In this document: positions 45,935 through 55,966 of the stretch, one piece after another
How positions within the stretch are numbered: the first letter of the stretch is position 1
Layout of the letters: the number at the start of each line of letters is the position of its first letter
Source of the DNA: CAJXZP01 sp963974475
Lineage (GTDB): Bacteria > Bacteroidota > Bacteroidia > Flavobacteriales_G > Salibacteraceae
Length of the DNA stretch: 64,000 nt
Reading direction: 5' to 3'
Assembly (NCBI GenBank): GCA_963974475.1
Contig: CAXBCR010000002.1
Coordinates: forward strand, 282,893-346,892
Translations under genes and position numbers: made by a program
Notes under the pieces: generated by a model
The model's database searches: none
What the model was told of the DNA's origin: nothing
What the model saw: only the letters and a program-made list of their open reading frames with translations

Positions 45935-46999
45935 ATGAAGTTAAGTAACCTAAATTCCATTTTATTATTTGTGCTCCTAACCGTTGGTATATCTGCATGT
46001 AAGCATGATTTTGTACCTGCGGAAATCCCTGAAACTGCAACTCCCTACCACCTAGAAATTCCAAAAGGATTTCCTCCTATGGAAATACCTAATGACAACC
46101 CAATGACCGAAGAAGGGGTGGAGCTAGGTCGAAAATTGTTTTATGATAAGCGCTTATCGGGCGATGAAACCCTTGCCTGTGCAAGTTGTCATCAAAGTAA
46201 GGCAAGTTATGCAGATTCAAATCAATTTAGTACCGGTATAGATGGTTCGGTGGGTAATCGAAATGCCATGGCCGTAATCAATGTGGGCTATTCATTCTCC
46301 TTGTTTTGGGATGGAAGAGCTGCCACGCTTGAAGCGCAGGCGCTCGGACCCGTAGTAAATCCCATTGAAATGAACACCACTTGGCCTGCGGTGTTGGTAA
46401 AACTGAATGAAGATACCTACTACAGAAACATGTTCAAAATAGCTTTTGGAGTTGATGTCATTGATTCGTTGGATGTGGCCAAAGCCATTGCCCAATTTGA
46501 ACGTACTATGCTATCTGGTAATTCTAGGTATGATAAATCGCTAAGCGGAGGACCCATTTTAACCGAAAGCGAACGTAGAGGACAGGATATTTTCCTTACC
46601 GAAAAAGGCGATTGTTTTCATTGTCATGGCACCGGTTTATTTATGGGTTTTGATTACGAAAATAATGGCGTTCAACAATCCATGACCGATAATGGTTTAG
46701 GAGATATTACCCAGCTTTCTACCGACATTGGGAAATTTAAACCGCCCACCTTAAGAAATATTGAATTCAGCGCACCCTATATGCACGATGGAAGATTTAC
46801 AACTTTGGAAGAGGTGGTAGAATTTTATAATTCGGGAGTAAACCAAAATTCTCCTAACGTTTCAGCGCTCATGCTAAAATCAAACCGGCCCAATGGTAGC
46901 CTAAATTTAACTGTTCAACAAAAACAGGATTTAGTGGCATTTTTGAAAACCCTTTCGGATTCAGATTTTACTGAAAATCCCAATTTCATGCAACCCTAA
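45935..46999 (+). CDS. Di-haem cytochrome c peroxidase (CCP/MauG family) lipoprotein
   Basis: This is a 354-residue protein. A lipoprotein signal ends in VGISAC. Two c-type haem sites are seen, CASCH (about residue 76) and CFHCH (about 229), with family blocks ELGRKLFYDKRLSGDETLACASCHQ, FWDGRAATLEAQALGPV and TLRNIEFSAPYMHDGRF. It reduces hydrogen peroxide to water in the periplasm with electrons from cytochrome c or quinol. It starts 35 bases after the saccharopine-type gene. Confidence 0.94.
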   Translation: MKLSNLNSILLFVLLTVGISACKHDFVPAEIPETATPYHLEIPKGFPPMEIPNDNPMTEEGVELGRKLFYDKRLSGDETLACASCHQSKASYADSNQFSTGIDGSVGNRNAMAVINVGYSFSLFWDGRAATLEAQALGPVVNPIEMNTTWPAVLVKLNEDTYYRNMFKIAFGVDVIDSLDVAKAIAQFERTMLSGNSRYDKSLSGGPILTESERRGQDIFLTEKGDCFHCHGTGLFMGFDYENNGVQQSMTDNGLGDITQLSTDIGKFKPPTLRNIEFSAPYMHDGRFTTLEEVVEFYNSGVNQNSPNVSALMLKSNRPNGSLNLTVQQKQDLVAFLKTLSDSDFTENPNFMQP

Positions 47000-47220
47000 G
47001 AAATTTATTTTTACCTGCTCAGGAAACTTTTTAATCGTTATTACAGTCTCATTAACAAGGGGTTATATTTTTATTTTCGTTGACTTTTTAATTAAAGCTA
47101 TTGACTTTTTGATTAAAAAAAAGGTCGATAGAAATTGTTAAAATTGAGTGGTTTAGTTTAACTGATCCATTTATTACACGAAAAAAGGATTTTCCATAAA
47201 TTCTTTGTTTACAGACGGTC

Positions 47221-50200
47221 ATGGTTTACACACAAAAAAACATCAAATCGGTCTTTATTTCATGTATCCTGTTTTTGGGTATGATGAGCTACGTGCAAGA
47301 GGTTAAATCTCAGTGCTTTCAGGTGTATGATGGTTTTGGTGTTTTGCAAACCACGCCCTATTTTATTGGATGTAGCGGTACAGATTACTCCATTTTCATT
47401 CAAACCGATATTAGCCTCGGTAATTACACCATTGTGTGGGGAGATGGCACCGCAAATTCTACCGGAGGCTCGTTGGTGAGTCCCGCATTTGTTTCCCATA
47501 CCTACACCGCCATTGTAGATACCTTTAATATTACTATTACCGATAATTCTACCGGATGTGTCACCAATGGAGTAGTGGTGCTAGAAGAACCGGTCAACGC
47601 ATCCATCCAAATTCCACTGGGAGGGGTGACCGTAGTTTGCGCACCATCGCCTATTGATTTTATTAATTCCAGTACCAATGTATCGGCCACCACCAATTTT
47701 ACGTGGGACTTTGGAGACGGTACTCCGCCATTGTCTTTTAATTCTACCAATGCGGGTCAAACCGTTACTCATACCTATCAAAGAAATACCGTGAGTTGCG
47801 AAACAGTGGTTACCCTAACAGCCGAAAACTATTGTAGTTTCGGGAATCCTACCATCGCTAACTTTTCACCATTAATGGTCTATGATATCGATACTGCGGT
47901 AATTAGCGCTACGGCAACCACGCTTTGTTACCCCGATACCACGGTTACTTTTACCAATACGACAAAAAAGAATTGCCTACCCGAAGGAAATGTACAACAA
48001 CGCTATGAATACTGGAACCTAGGCGATTACTGGGGTTTAGGTCACGATTCTATTATTCCTTGGTTGCCTTTTGACCCACCTGCACGGTTAGGTCACACCA
48101 TTGCTTTTCCCGGAATTGGTTCGTATTCTATTATGATGGTAGATAGTAATATGTGTGGTAGAGATACCGCTTATATTACCGTAACCATAATTCCACCTCC
48201 TGCATCTGGAATTAATTTAGCCACCGATTCGGCCTGTGTGGGAGAATCCGTAACTATTACGAACAACTCGGGTGGCGGTGCCAATATTTTTTATTGGGAT
48301 TTTGGCGATGGCAACGGATTTAACTTGGTAACGGGTAATCCAACCTTTAGTTTTAACGATACCGGAGTTACTGTAATTACTATGATTGCGGGAATCACTG
48401 GTACTTCTGGCGTGTGTCAAGATACCACGCAAACCAGTATTTACATCAAACCATCACCAGTGGCATCTTTTGGATTAAATAATGTAGCGGCTTGCGATTC
48501 TTTAGCGGTCACCATCACCGATTCTACTTCGGGTGCGGTGGCTTGGAATTGGAATTTAGGAAATGGAAACACTTCCAATGTAGCTAATCCTCCGGTACAA
48601 TATTACAACTCTCCAGGTCGGTACCGTATTCAATTAAACGTTACGCATGCCAATGGTTGTAAGGACAGAGAGCGACAATGGGTTAATGTGTATCCATCGC
48701 CAACAGCAAATTTTGTAGCCAACAGTGTGTGTCAAAATGCGCTGGCCAGCTTTACTGATTTATCGAACTCTCCGGGTTCGGACCCGATAAATTCATGGAC
48801 GTGGGATTTTGGAGATGGAAATTCATCGACTACGCAAAACAGTACAAATACCTACACCAATGTAGGAGGTTACCAAGTTTCTTTAATTGTAGCCACGCCT
48901 CATTGCGCAGACACGTTATTGGATTCAGTAACGGTGGAGGTAACGCCAAATGCAGCCTTTTCGCTAAGCGACACAGCAGGCTGTAGTCCAATGGTGACCA
49001 CTGCGACCAATAATTCTACCGGAGCCACTAACTACACCTGGGATTTTGGAAACGGTTACGGCTCTAATGCTAACGACCCAACGATAATTTATTTGAACGG
49101 AGATACCATTGACACGCTATACACCCTAAGTCTGGTGGCATCTACCACTTTTGGTTGTGTGGATACGGCTCGTGCTAATGTGACCGTTTTTGGCGGACCT
49201 GCGGCTAGTTTTACCAGTAATTCTATTCCTGAATGTGGTCCGGTGACCGTAAATTTCACCAATACATCCAATGGCGGAGTGAGTTATTTATGGGATTTTG
49301 GCGATTCAACCGTTACGAGCTCGCTTGAAAATCCAAGTCATGTTTTTGGCAATACCAGTCTGTTTATTACCAACTATTCCGTAAATCTTATTGTGACTAA
49401 TGCGCAAGGTTGTACAGATACGGCCACGCAAATAGTAACTATATACCCCGAACCAAATTTCCCATTTTCAACCATTCCAGATTCCGGTTGTTCGCCTTTA
49501 TCGGTCACTTTTCCGGCCATTATTGGTGCCGTCAACTACGTTTGGGATTTTGGAGATGGTACCAATGCGGTAGGTCAATCGCCATCGCATACGTTTTATA
49601 ATAATACCACCAACGATAAATTATATACCGTAGAATTGATAGCTACATCACCTTTTGGCTGTAAGGATACCACTACCGAAGTGGTGACGGTATTTCCTGA
49701 ACCAACTGCCATTTTCACTACTTCCGACAGTATAGGTTGTGGACCGTTAGACATCATTTTTAATAACGGTTCTTTAAATGCATCTTCTTATTTATGGGAT
49801 TTTGGAAATGGCGATTCGTCCACTACCGGAGCCGGAATTTTTACGCATCAGTTTCAGAATTTTTTACCCGTTCAAGCCGTGTATCGGGTTAAATTAGCCG
49901 CTATCACCGCGCATGGTTGTGCCGATACCGCTTATAAAAACATTAAAGTCCATCCGCCTGTGGTTGCCAGTTTTAGTGGCAACACCGTGGGTTGTACGCC
50001 ATTGATTGTAACCTACACCAATACTTCGCAAAGAGCTGCTACCTATGCGTGGAATTTTGGCGATGGCGGAGCATCTGCTTTAGCCAGTCCTAGCCATACC
50101 TTTTATGCCGGATTAGTTACCGACACCAGTTATCAAGTAACGCTTATTGCCACGTCTTCTTTTGGTTGTGCCGATACCATTCAAGATTCGGTAACGGTAC

Positions 50201-52767
50201 ATCACAATGCCACTGCATCTGTAGCCAGTAGCGTAGTTTCAGGTTGCACGCCTTTGGATGTGCGTATTACCAATAATTCTTACGGTTTTGACAATATATC
50301 ATTAGACTTTGGAAACGGAAATAATTTGAATTCCAATTTCACCGATATCTTGCATACCTACGTTAATCAAGGGGTTACGTCCGATTCTTTGAGCATATCA
50401 CTTATTGCGCGTACCGATTTTGGTTGTAATGACACGTCTCAATTAGCTTTGGTGGTATATCCATCGGTAATGGCTGGTTTTGGGGGCGACACGGTGGGTT
50501 GTACGCCATTGAATGTGGTGTATGCCAATACTTCGCAAAGAGCAGCTACTTATGCCTGGAATTTTGGCGATGGAGGGGCTTCGGCTTCCGCTAATCCTAG
50601 CCATACTTTTTATTCGGGTTTGGTTACCGACACCAGTTATCAAGTAACGCTTATTGCCACGTCTTCTTTTGGTTGTGCCGATACTATTCAAGATTCGGTA
50701 ACGGTACATCACAACGCCACTGCATCTGTAGCCAATAGCGTAGTTTCTGGTTGCACGCCATTGGATGTGCGCATTACCAATAATTCGTACGGTTTTGACA
50801 ATATCAATTTAGATTTCGGCAACGGCAGTATTTTGAATTCTAATTTTGCCGATACGCTTCATACCTACATAAATTCTGGCACTACGCCCGATTCTATGGT
50901 GGTAAAACTTATTGCCAGCACCCTTTTTGGTTGTAATGATACGGCTCAACTAGACCTTGTGGTATTTCCTCCCGTGCAAGCCGGTTTTAATGGCGACACG
51001 GTGGGTTGTAGTCCGGTGGTGGTGAACTTTCAAAACACGAGTAGTGGAAGTGCTAGTTTCCAATGGGATTTTGGAAACGGAAATTTATCAAATGCGCCAA
51101 ATCCTACGGTTACGTACACATCGGTAGGGCAAACAAGTATATTTACCACTTCCTTATTAGCTACTTCCGTATATGGTTGTACCGATTCGGTGCATGTGGA
51201 CATCACCGTTTACCCAAGCGCGGTGGCTAGTTTTTCTAGTAATACCCTAAGTGGGTGTACGCCTGTGGCGGTAGGTTTTGCCAATGCCAGTTTTGATTAC
51301 GATAATTTACTATGGAATTTTGGCGATGGCTCATCTACCAACGCTATTACTCCGGTGGTGAATCATACCTATGTGAATACCACCACGGCCTCCCAAATTT
51401 ATACGGTAAATTTATTTGCCACTACCATGCATGGCTGTAATGATACTGCGAATATGCAAATAGAAGTATATCCAAAAGTGGTAGCCAGTGTCCGCATGGA
51501 TTCAATAGGATGTAGCCCGTTTTACGTGAAATTTAATAATACCAGTATTGGGGCAAATACCTATGTATGGGATTTGGGCAACGGCATCATTTCTACGGCT
51601 GTAAGTCCGGATGAAACCTACATTAATAGCACCTTAAATATGAACATTATACCCATAAAATTGACCAGCACTTCTTCGTATGGATGTACGGATATGTATC
51701 AAGGTGAAATAAGAGTTTACCCACAACCTATTGCCAACTTTTTGGCTACTCCGCCTGTGCAGTCTTTTCCGATGACGGTGGTGAATATTACCAATAATAC
51801 TTCGGGCACATGGGCCTATCATTGGGATTTTGGTAACGGTACTAGTTCGGTATTGCAAAATCCACTTCCGGTAGATTTTATGAATATAGGAAGCTACACT
51901 ATTTCGTTGGTTATTTCCAATCCGTTTTGCGCAGATACTGCGCAGCAATTGGTCACTATTTTGCCTCCTCCACCTGTAGCCGATTTTAGTGGTGGTAAAA
52001 GCGGATGCGCTCCTGTTACGGTAGAATTCACTAATTCATCCGATTACGGAACCGATTATTTATGGGATTTTGGCGATGGAAACACCTCCATTCAAGAAAG
52101 CCCTGTATATACTTATTTCTTTCCTGGAGTATATAGCGTAAGTTTAACCGTGAAAGGCTTAAGTGGTACCGATACGAAAACATTAGCTAAATACGTGGAA
52201 GTGTATCCAAATGCCATTGCCAATTTTGATTACCAACCGCTTAAAGTATCTTCTACTGGCGATAAAACGTTCTTTTACAACCAATCGGCCAATGCCACTA
52301 CATTTTTATGGAATTTTGGTGATGGAAATTCTTCTACCGATAAAAATCCAATTTACCAATACGCATCCGTAGGTTCATTTCCTATAACACTGATAGCCAA
52401 TAATGATTACAACTGTCCGGATACGCTTACGCATGCCACCTATATCACGGTAGAGGCTACCGGAGAAGTAACATTTCCAAATGCATTTGTACCTAATCCA
52501 TCGGGTGGAAGTGGAGGACACTATGACCCAAATGTACTAGATAACAGTATTTTTCACCCTATTAGTCATGGCGTAGACCAGTATCATTTAGTGATTTACA
52601 ACCGATGGGGCGAATTAGTTTTTGAAACCTTTGATATCAACCAAGGTTGGGATGGGTATTACCGTGGAGAAATGTCGGCACAAGACGCCTATGTATGGAA
52701 AGCCGAAGTGATTTTGGTAAGTGGCGAACAAAAAATTTATGCAGGAGATGTAACATTATTACAGTAA
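47221..52767 (+). CDS. Giant PKD-repeat surface protein with gliding-motility (T9SS type B) C-terminal domain
   Basis: This is a 1,848-residue protein. After a signal region (FISCILFLGMMSYVQEVKS) come about 17-18 PKD domains of about 85 residues, most with a WDFGDG/WDFGNG core and an alternating Cys pattern (GC.P..V.F.N.S). Two double-domain blocks (about 920-1090 and 1090-1255) are near-duplicates with a 507-bp DNA period. The final 95 residues (TFPNAFVPNPSGGSGG, YNRWGELVFETFD, GWDGYYRGE) are a CHU_C/type B sorting domain. The PorP/SprF partner gene follows after two bases. It is probably a long cell-surface adhesin or filament. Confidence 0.9.
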   Translation: MVYTQKNIKSVFISCILFLGMMSYVQEVKSQCFQVYDGFGVLQTTPYFIGCSGTDYSIFIQTDISLGNYTIVWGDGTANSTGGSLVSPAFVSHTYTAIVDTFNITITDNSTGCVTNGVVVLEEPVNASIQIPLGGVTVVCAPSPIDFINSSTNVSATTNFTWDFGDGTPPLSFNSTNAGQTVTHTYQRNTVSCETVVTLTAENYCSFGNPTIANFSPLMVYDIDTAVISATATTLCYPDTTVTFTNTTKKNCLPEGNVQQRYEYWNLGDYWGLGHDSIIPWLPFDPPARLGHTIAFPGIGSYSIMMVDSNMCGRDTAYITVTIIPPPASGINLATDSACVGESVTITNNSGGGANIFYWDFGDGNGFNLVTGNPTFSFNDTGVTVITMIAGITGTSGVCQDTTQTSIYIKPSPVASFGLNNVAACDSLAVTITDSTSGAVAWNWNLGNGNTSNVANPPVQYYNSPGRYRIQLNVTHANGCKDRERQWVNVYPSPTANFVANSVCQNALASFTDLSNSPGSDPINSWTWDFGDGNSSTTQNSTNTYTNVGGYQVSLIVATPHCADTLLDSVTVEVTPNAAFSLSDTAGCSPMVTTATNNSTGATNYTWDFGNGYGSNANDPTIIYLNGDTIDTLYTLSLVASTTFGCVDTARANVTVFGGPAASFTSNSIPECGPVTVNFTNTSNGGVSYLWDFGDSTVTSSLENPSHVFGNTSLFITNYSVNLIVTNAQGCTDTATQIVTIYPEPNFPFSTIPDSGCSPLSVTFPAIIGAVNYVWDFGDGTNAVGQSPSHTFYNNTTNDKLYTVELIATSPFGCKDTTTEVVTVFPEPTAIFTTSDSIGCGPLDIIFNNGSLNASSYLWDFGNGDSSTTGAGIFTHQFQNFLPVQAVYRVKLAAITAHGCADTAYKNIKVHPPVVASFSGNTVGCTPLIVTYTNTSQRAATYAWNFGDGGASALASPSHTFYAGLVTDTSYQVTLIATSSFGCADTIQDSVTVHHNATASVASSVVSGCTPLDVRITNNSYGFDNISLDFGNGNNLNSNFTDILHTYVNQGVTSDSLSISLIARTDFGCNDTSQLALVVYPSVMAGFGGDTVGCTPLNVVYANTSQRAATYAWNFGDGGASASANPSHTFYSGLVTDTSYQVTLIATSSFGCADTIQDSVTVHHNATASVANSVVSGCTPLDVRITNNSYGFDNINLDFGNGSILNSNFADTLHTYINSGTTPDSMVVKLIASTLFGCNDTAQLDLVVFPPVQAGFNGDTVGCSPVVVNFQNTSSGSASFQWDFGNGNLSNAPNPTVTYTSVGQTSIFTTSLLATSVYGCTDSVHVDITVYPSAVASFSSNTLSGCTPVAVGFANASFDYDNLLWNFGDGSSTNAITPVVNHTYVNTTTASQIYTVNLFATTMHGCNDTANMQIEVYPKVVASVRMDSIGCSPFYVKFNNTSIGANTYVWDLGNGIISTAVSPDETYINSTLNMNIIPIKLTSTSSYGCTDMYQGEIRVYPQPIANFLATPPVQSFPMTVVNITNNTSGTWAYHWDFGNGTSSVLQNPLPVDFMNIGSYTISLVISNPFCADTAQQLVTILPPPPVADFSGGKSGCAPVTVEFTNSSDYGTDYLWDFGDGNTSIQESPVYTYFFPGVYSVSLTVKGLSGTDTKTLAKYVEVYPNAIANFDYQPLKVSSTGDKTFFYNQSANATTFLWNFGDGNSSTDKNPIYQYASVGSFPITLIANNDYNCPDTLTHATYITVEATGEVTFPNAFVPNPSGGSGGHYDPNVLDNSIFHPISHGVDQYHLVIYNRWGELVFETFDINQGWDGYYRGEMSAQDAYVWKAEVILVSGEQKIYAGDVTLLQ
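49970..50476 (+). repeat. Tandem 507-bp coding repeat, copy 1
   Basis: Positions such as 49992 and 50499 line up with a period of 507 bp (169 codons). The protein units share GCTPL, NTSQRAATYAWNFGDGGAS, SGLVTDTSYQVTLIATS and VHHNATASVA. The exact edges are approximate. Confidence 0.75.
50477..50983 (+). repeat. Tandem 507-bp coding repeat, copy 2
   Basis: The second copy of the two-PKD block. DNA identity is high in the first 330 bases and lower toward the end. Confidence 0.75.
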
Positions 52768-52769
52768 AC

Positions 52770-53765
52770 ATGAAAAGAGTTTTATTCATATCACTATTGA
52801 TGGGGCTAACCAGTTTGGTTCGAGCCCAAGATGTGCAGTATTCTCAATTTTATGCCTCTCCATTGTATTTAAATCCCGCCATGGCAGGCACAGCCGACCA
52901 ACATAGAATAGTGGGTAACTTTAGAGATCAATGGCCATCTATTCCGGGTGCATTTGTATCCTACTCCTTGGCCTATGATGTAAATCTAGCCGAGGCCAAT
53001 AGCGGATTAGGAATTACCATACAACGCGACCAGGCAGGCTCCGGAGGATTAAGCACCACCACTTTGGGTGGAATGTATGCTTACAATATAAAAATAAACA
53101 GAAACCTTGCTTTTCGTCCTGCCATTGGCGTGGCTTATGGCGTGCGCACGGTAGATTATACCAAATTAAAATTTGGAGATCAGCTACTCACCGGAAATAG
53201 CCTTTCGGTACAGTCTAACTCCATTACCGACCAAGTGGGATATATGGATTTGTCGGCTGGGGGCATTTTGTACGGAAATAATTTTTGGGCAGGATATTCT
53301 GTGTTTCATATCAACAAACCGAATAACTCATTGTTAGGGCAAAACAATTTTATTGACGCCCGCCATTCCGTACATGTAGGCTATAGATTACCGATGCAGC
53401 GCACCGTAAAAAGAGAAGTGGTGAGAAGTGTAACCATCGCCATGAATTATAAAGCCCAAGGTAAATGGGACCAGGTGGACATAGGCGGATACTTTTTAAT
53501 GAAACCCTTTGTGATGGGAATTTGGTACCGAGGCATTCCAGGATTAAAAGCCTACAAAGAAGGATATCAAAACAATGATGCCATAGTGCTGCTAGCAGGC
53601 GCACATTACAAAAGTGTGAAATTTGCTTACTCGTATGATGTAACCATTAGTAAAATATGGGGAAACACCGGTGGGTCTCACGAAATTAGTCTCATTTACG
53701 AGTACATCAACCCCAGAAAAAAACGCAAAAGAAGAAGAATGAAACTGGCATGTCCCAAGTTTTAG
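52770..53765 (+). CDS. PorP/SprF family type IX secretion outer-membrane protein (second)
   Basis: This is a 331-residue protein from the ATG two bases after the stop of the giant PKD gene (the frame is open further upstream inside that gene, but only this start gives the signal peptide MKRVLFISLLMGLTSLVRA). The hallmark QDVQYSQFYASPLYLNPAMAGT follows, then a beta-barrel and the C-terminal ISLIYEYINP with a late CPKF. It is presumably the dedicated T9SS partner of the 1,848-residue protein, repeating the arrangement at 0.8-6.4 kb. Confidence 0.93.
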   Translation: MKRVLFISLLMGLTSLVRAQDVQYSQFYASPLYLNPAMAGTADQHRIVGNFRDQWPSIPGAFVSYSLAYDVNLAEANSGLGITIQRDQAGSGGLSTTTLGGMYAYNIKINRNLAFRPAIGVAYGVRTVDYTKLKFGDQLLTGNSLSVQSNSITDQVGYMDLSAGGILYGNNFWAGYSVFHINKPNNSLLGQNNFIDARHSVHVGYRLPMQRTVKREVVRSVTIAMNYKAQGKWDQVDIGGYFLMKPFVMGIWYRGIPGLKAYKEGYQNNDAIVLLAGAHYKSVKFAYSYDVTISKIWGNTGGSHEISLIYEYINPRKKRKRRRMKLACPKF

Positions 53766-53789
53766 TGGAATACGATACACCATTAGTAT

Positions 53790-53845
53790 AGCCGTACATT
53801 TAAACGTTTAATAAACGTTTAAATGTACGGCTATTTTATTTTTAG
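53790..53845 (+). terminator. 21-bp perfect inverted repeat and T-rich tail (terminator)
   Basis: Arms 53790-53810 and 53812-53832 are exact reverse complements around a single base (core GTACATTTAAACG / CGTTTAAATGTAC). A T-rich stretch follows. It ends the PKD-PorP operon. Confidence 0.75.
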
Positions 53846-53864
53846 AGGATACGTTACTGTATTT

Positions 53865-54203
53865 TTAAAACCCGGTAATAGGATTGGCTTTTGGCGTACT
53901 AGCGTAAGTTTTTTTAGAGGAAAAGAGGAGGGAATACCCTGTTTTTATTGGAAAAAACAAATAGCCTACTAATTTCAGTTTTGGAGGATAGAAAAAATTC
54001 AAGACAAGGAATCGAAATAAGCCTAATAAATAGTACATTGCATTCACAAATAAAACAACTCCAAGCAACCAAAGAATGACTAGTAAAATAACCGACATTA
54101 AACGACTACCAACGGTTAGCGCTTTTGATTGCGCAGGTTTTGTGAGGGGTCTAAAACTACCGAAACGATGATGTATGTTGACGTAAAGCATTGTAAATGC
54201 CAT
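53865..54203 (-). CDS. Possible small membrane protein
   Basis: A 112-residue frame with a strongly hydrophobic middle (about 35-72, LMSVILLVILWLLGVVLFV and a second helix) and a basic N-terminal third. No family is recognised, and no promoter or coupling is seen. The hydrophobic pattern supports it as a gene, but it could be chance. Confidence 0.4.
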   Translation of the reverse strand: MAFTMLYVNIHHRFGSFRPLTKPAQSKALTVGSRLMSVILLVILWLLGVVLFVNAMYYLLGLFRFLVLNFFYPPKLKLVGYLFFPIKTGYSLLFSSKKTYASTPKANPITGF

Positions 54204-54240
54204 ACAAAAAAGTTGAATTGAATTAATAAATTAGAAAAAT

Positions 54241-54290
54241 ATTTATAACGTGGATATACTTAATATTAACTATATACACATGTTACCAGC
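54241..54290 (+). repeat. attC-like junction 0 (weak)
   Basis: The left box ATTTATAAC (54241-54249) and the right box GTTACCAGC (54282-54290) bracket a short AT-rich palindrome (ATATA / TATAT). It has the same layout as the longer junctions at 55967 and 62611: AAC, three bases, stem, stem, five bases, GTT. On its own it would be unconvincing. It gains weight because its right box is the exact reverse complement of the left box of the next junction. Confidence 0.5.
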
Positions 54291-54300
54291 AATTGAATAA

Positions 54301-55245
54301 ATGGATGTATTAAAACAAATAAATAAGCAAATTGAAGAAATAAAATCAGAAGGACATTCTGCTTATTTGGATTTAATATACAATCATCTTGACAGAGCAG
54401 AAGTATATTACCAAAAAGGAGAAAATGACGAACACTATTATAATGATGTTGTTTATCGGACTAACCAAGCTTTTGAAGGTGCTCTAAAAGAAGCTTATAA
54501 AGTTCTTGGGGGGAAATCGGATGAACAAATTGCAAGAGTAACACCAAATAAAATTGAAAAATATTTAAAGGACGAAAATATATTTAAGGAACGTGTACTC
54601 AAACTCTTTGAAAATTATCGTCAAGAATGGAGAAATAAATCAACGCATGATTATAAGCTCGTACTTGATGAACATGAAGCATTTTTAGCATTTATTAATG
54701 TATGCTCATTTGTACATCTTTTACTCAAACAAATTCAAGAGAAACTTGCTTTTGATAAAGAAATAATCAAAGAAAGAAAAGCTGAAGAAATTAAAGAAAC
54801 ACAAGATATTGTGCAAAATAAATCTGACGCTTTTTCTGATAGAATATTGAAATTATTAGGCAAATTCTCTACGGAACTTAATCAAGAAAAAGAAGACTTA
54901 AAGGAAGTTGAAATTAACGGAAAACTCAATGCCTTTTTATCTAAAGCATCTGATGATTTAACCATATTTAGAGAGCCGCAATTTTCAATCGGGACTTTAA
55001 ATATTAGACCTGATTTCGTACTTGAATATCAATCTGAAAAATTAATTATAGAAGTAAAAAGACGCCCACATAAAGGCAGAATAAAAGCTGACATTGACCA
55101 ACTAGCTTCATACTTAGCTGTTTCAGGAATAAAAAATGGTATTTTATATTTTGCTTCCAGTAAAGTTGAGAATAATAAATTGACAGTTGATATGCATAAC
55201 GTTACTGTGAATGATACGCATTTAAACATTATGATAATATTTTAA
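54301..55245 (+). CDS. Fusion of HEPN-like domain and PD-(D/E)XK nuclease domain
   Basis: This is a 314-residue cytoplasmic protein. Residues 20-150 are all-helical with the HEPN RNase signature R-x4-H at 111-116 (RNKSTH), followed by the usual long hydrophobic helix (AFLAFINVCSFVHLLL). Residues 150-205 are a charged coiled linker. Residues 205-314 are a restriction-endonuclease fold with PD at 237-238 (IRPDFVLEY) and ExK at 251-253 (LIIEVKRR), plus a downstream helix with QLASYLA. Both catalytic centres look intact. It is followed after 11 bases by a membrane protein gene. I know of no named system with this exact pair, and a defence role is inferred. Confidence 0.7.
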   Translation: MDVLKQINKQIEEIKSEGHSAYLDLIYNHLDRAEVYYQKGENDEHYYNDVVYRTNQAFEGALKEAYKVLGGKSDEQIARVTPNKIEKYLKDENIFKERVLKLFENYRQEWRNKSTHDYKLVLDEHEAFLAFINVCSFVHLLLKQIQEKLAFDKEIIKERKAEEIKETQDIVQNKSDAFSDRILKLLGKFSTELNQEKEDLKEVEINGKLNAFLSKASDDLTIFREPQFSIGTLNIRPDFVLEYQSEKLIIEVKRRPHKGRIKADIDQLASYLAVSGIKNGILYFASSKVENNKLTVDMHNVTVNDTHLNIMIIF

Positions 55246-55256
55246 TCATCAGAAAC

Positions 55257-55961
55257 ATGACACAAAAATTCTTCGACAGACTTTTATTAATTATAAGTAC
55301 TTGTTGCTTATTAGCAATTTTACAAATTAGCTTTTTCCATATACCTTTTAACTGGTTCAATTTTACAAATAGTAGCATTGAAAAAACAAATGATATTATT
55401 TATAGTCTTGCAACAAGCTTTATTGCGGGTTACATTTTTTATGTCATCAATGTTCAAATTGTAACTTATCTCAGAGAGCAGAAAACACGTAAATTAATAG
55501 ATAATTACCTTATAGATCTTGCAACTGAAATACAGGTTGGTCAGCTGTATTTAAGTAAAACCTATTTTTCTAGCAAAAAATTTGATTCGTTAACATTAAA
55601 TGATTTTAAAACATTAACCAGCCTTGGTAAGAGTCAAATAAATTTCACTTATAAACAAACAAACACTCTTGGAAATGTTAGAAATTGTAGCACTGGAACA
55701 TTTTCAGAGATAGACCTCTATTTTGAAGAAATGGATATGGTCAAAAATAATATTCAAACTGTTTTTTCATTTCCTTATATTTCATCTGTTGACTATGATT
55801 TAATAAACCTTCTTCACAAAATTCAATCGAGTTTCTTTTACATTGGAGTTAAGCATATAAAGAATGGAATAACATATCTGGATTTTGAAAAACATTTTTT
55901 TGAACATTATGAAAATTTCAAAGAGTTAAAAAAGCATGTAACACCAAGATTGACAGAATAA
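55257..55961 (+). CDS. Two-TM membrane protein paired with the HEPN-nuclease fusion
   Basis: This is a 234-residue protein. Two N-terminal TM helices (about 9-27 and 48-68) enclose a short external loop with WFNFTN. The remaining 160 residues are probably cytoplasmic, begin with a basic helix (LREQKTRKLIDNYLID) and contain no recognised motif. It is cotranscribed with the preceding nuclease gene and lies in the same cassette-like module. A membrane effector or anchor is possible. No family is recognised. Confidence 0.65.
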   Translation: MTQKFFDRLLLIISTCCLLAILQISFFHIPFNWFNFTNSSIEKTNDIIYSLATSFIAGYIFYVINVQIVTYLREQKTRKLIDNYLIDLATEIQVGQLYLSKTYFSSKKFDSLTLNDFKTLTSLGKSQINFTYKQTNTLGNVRNCSTGTFSEIDLYFEEMDMVKNNIQTVFSFPYISSVDYDLINLLHKIQSSFFYIGVKHIKNGITYLDFEKHFFEHYENFKELKKHVTPRLTE

Positions 55962-55966
55962 AAAAA

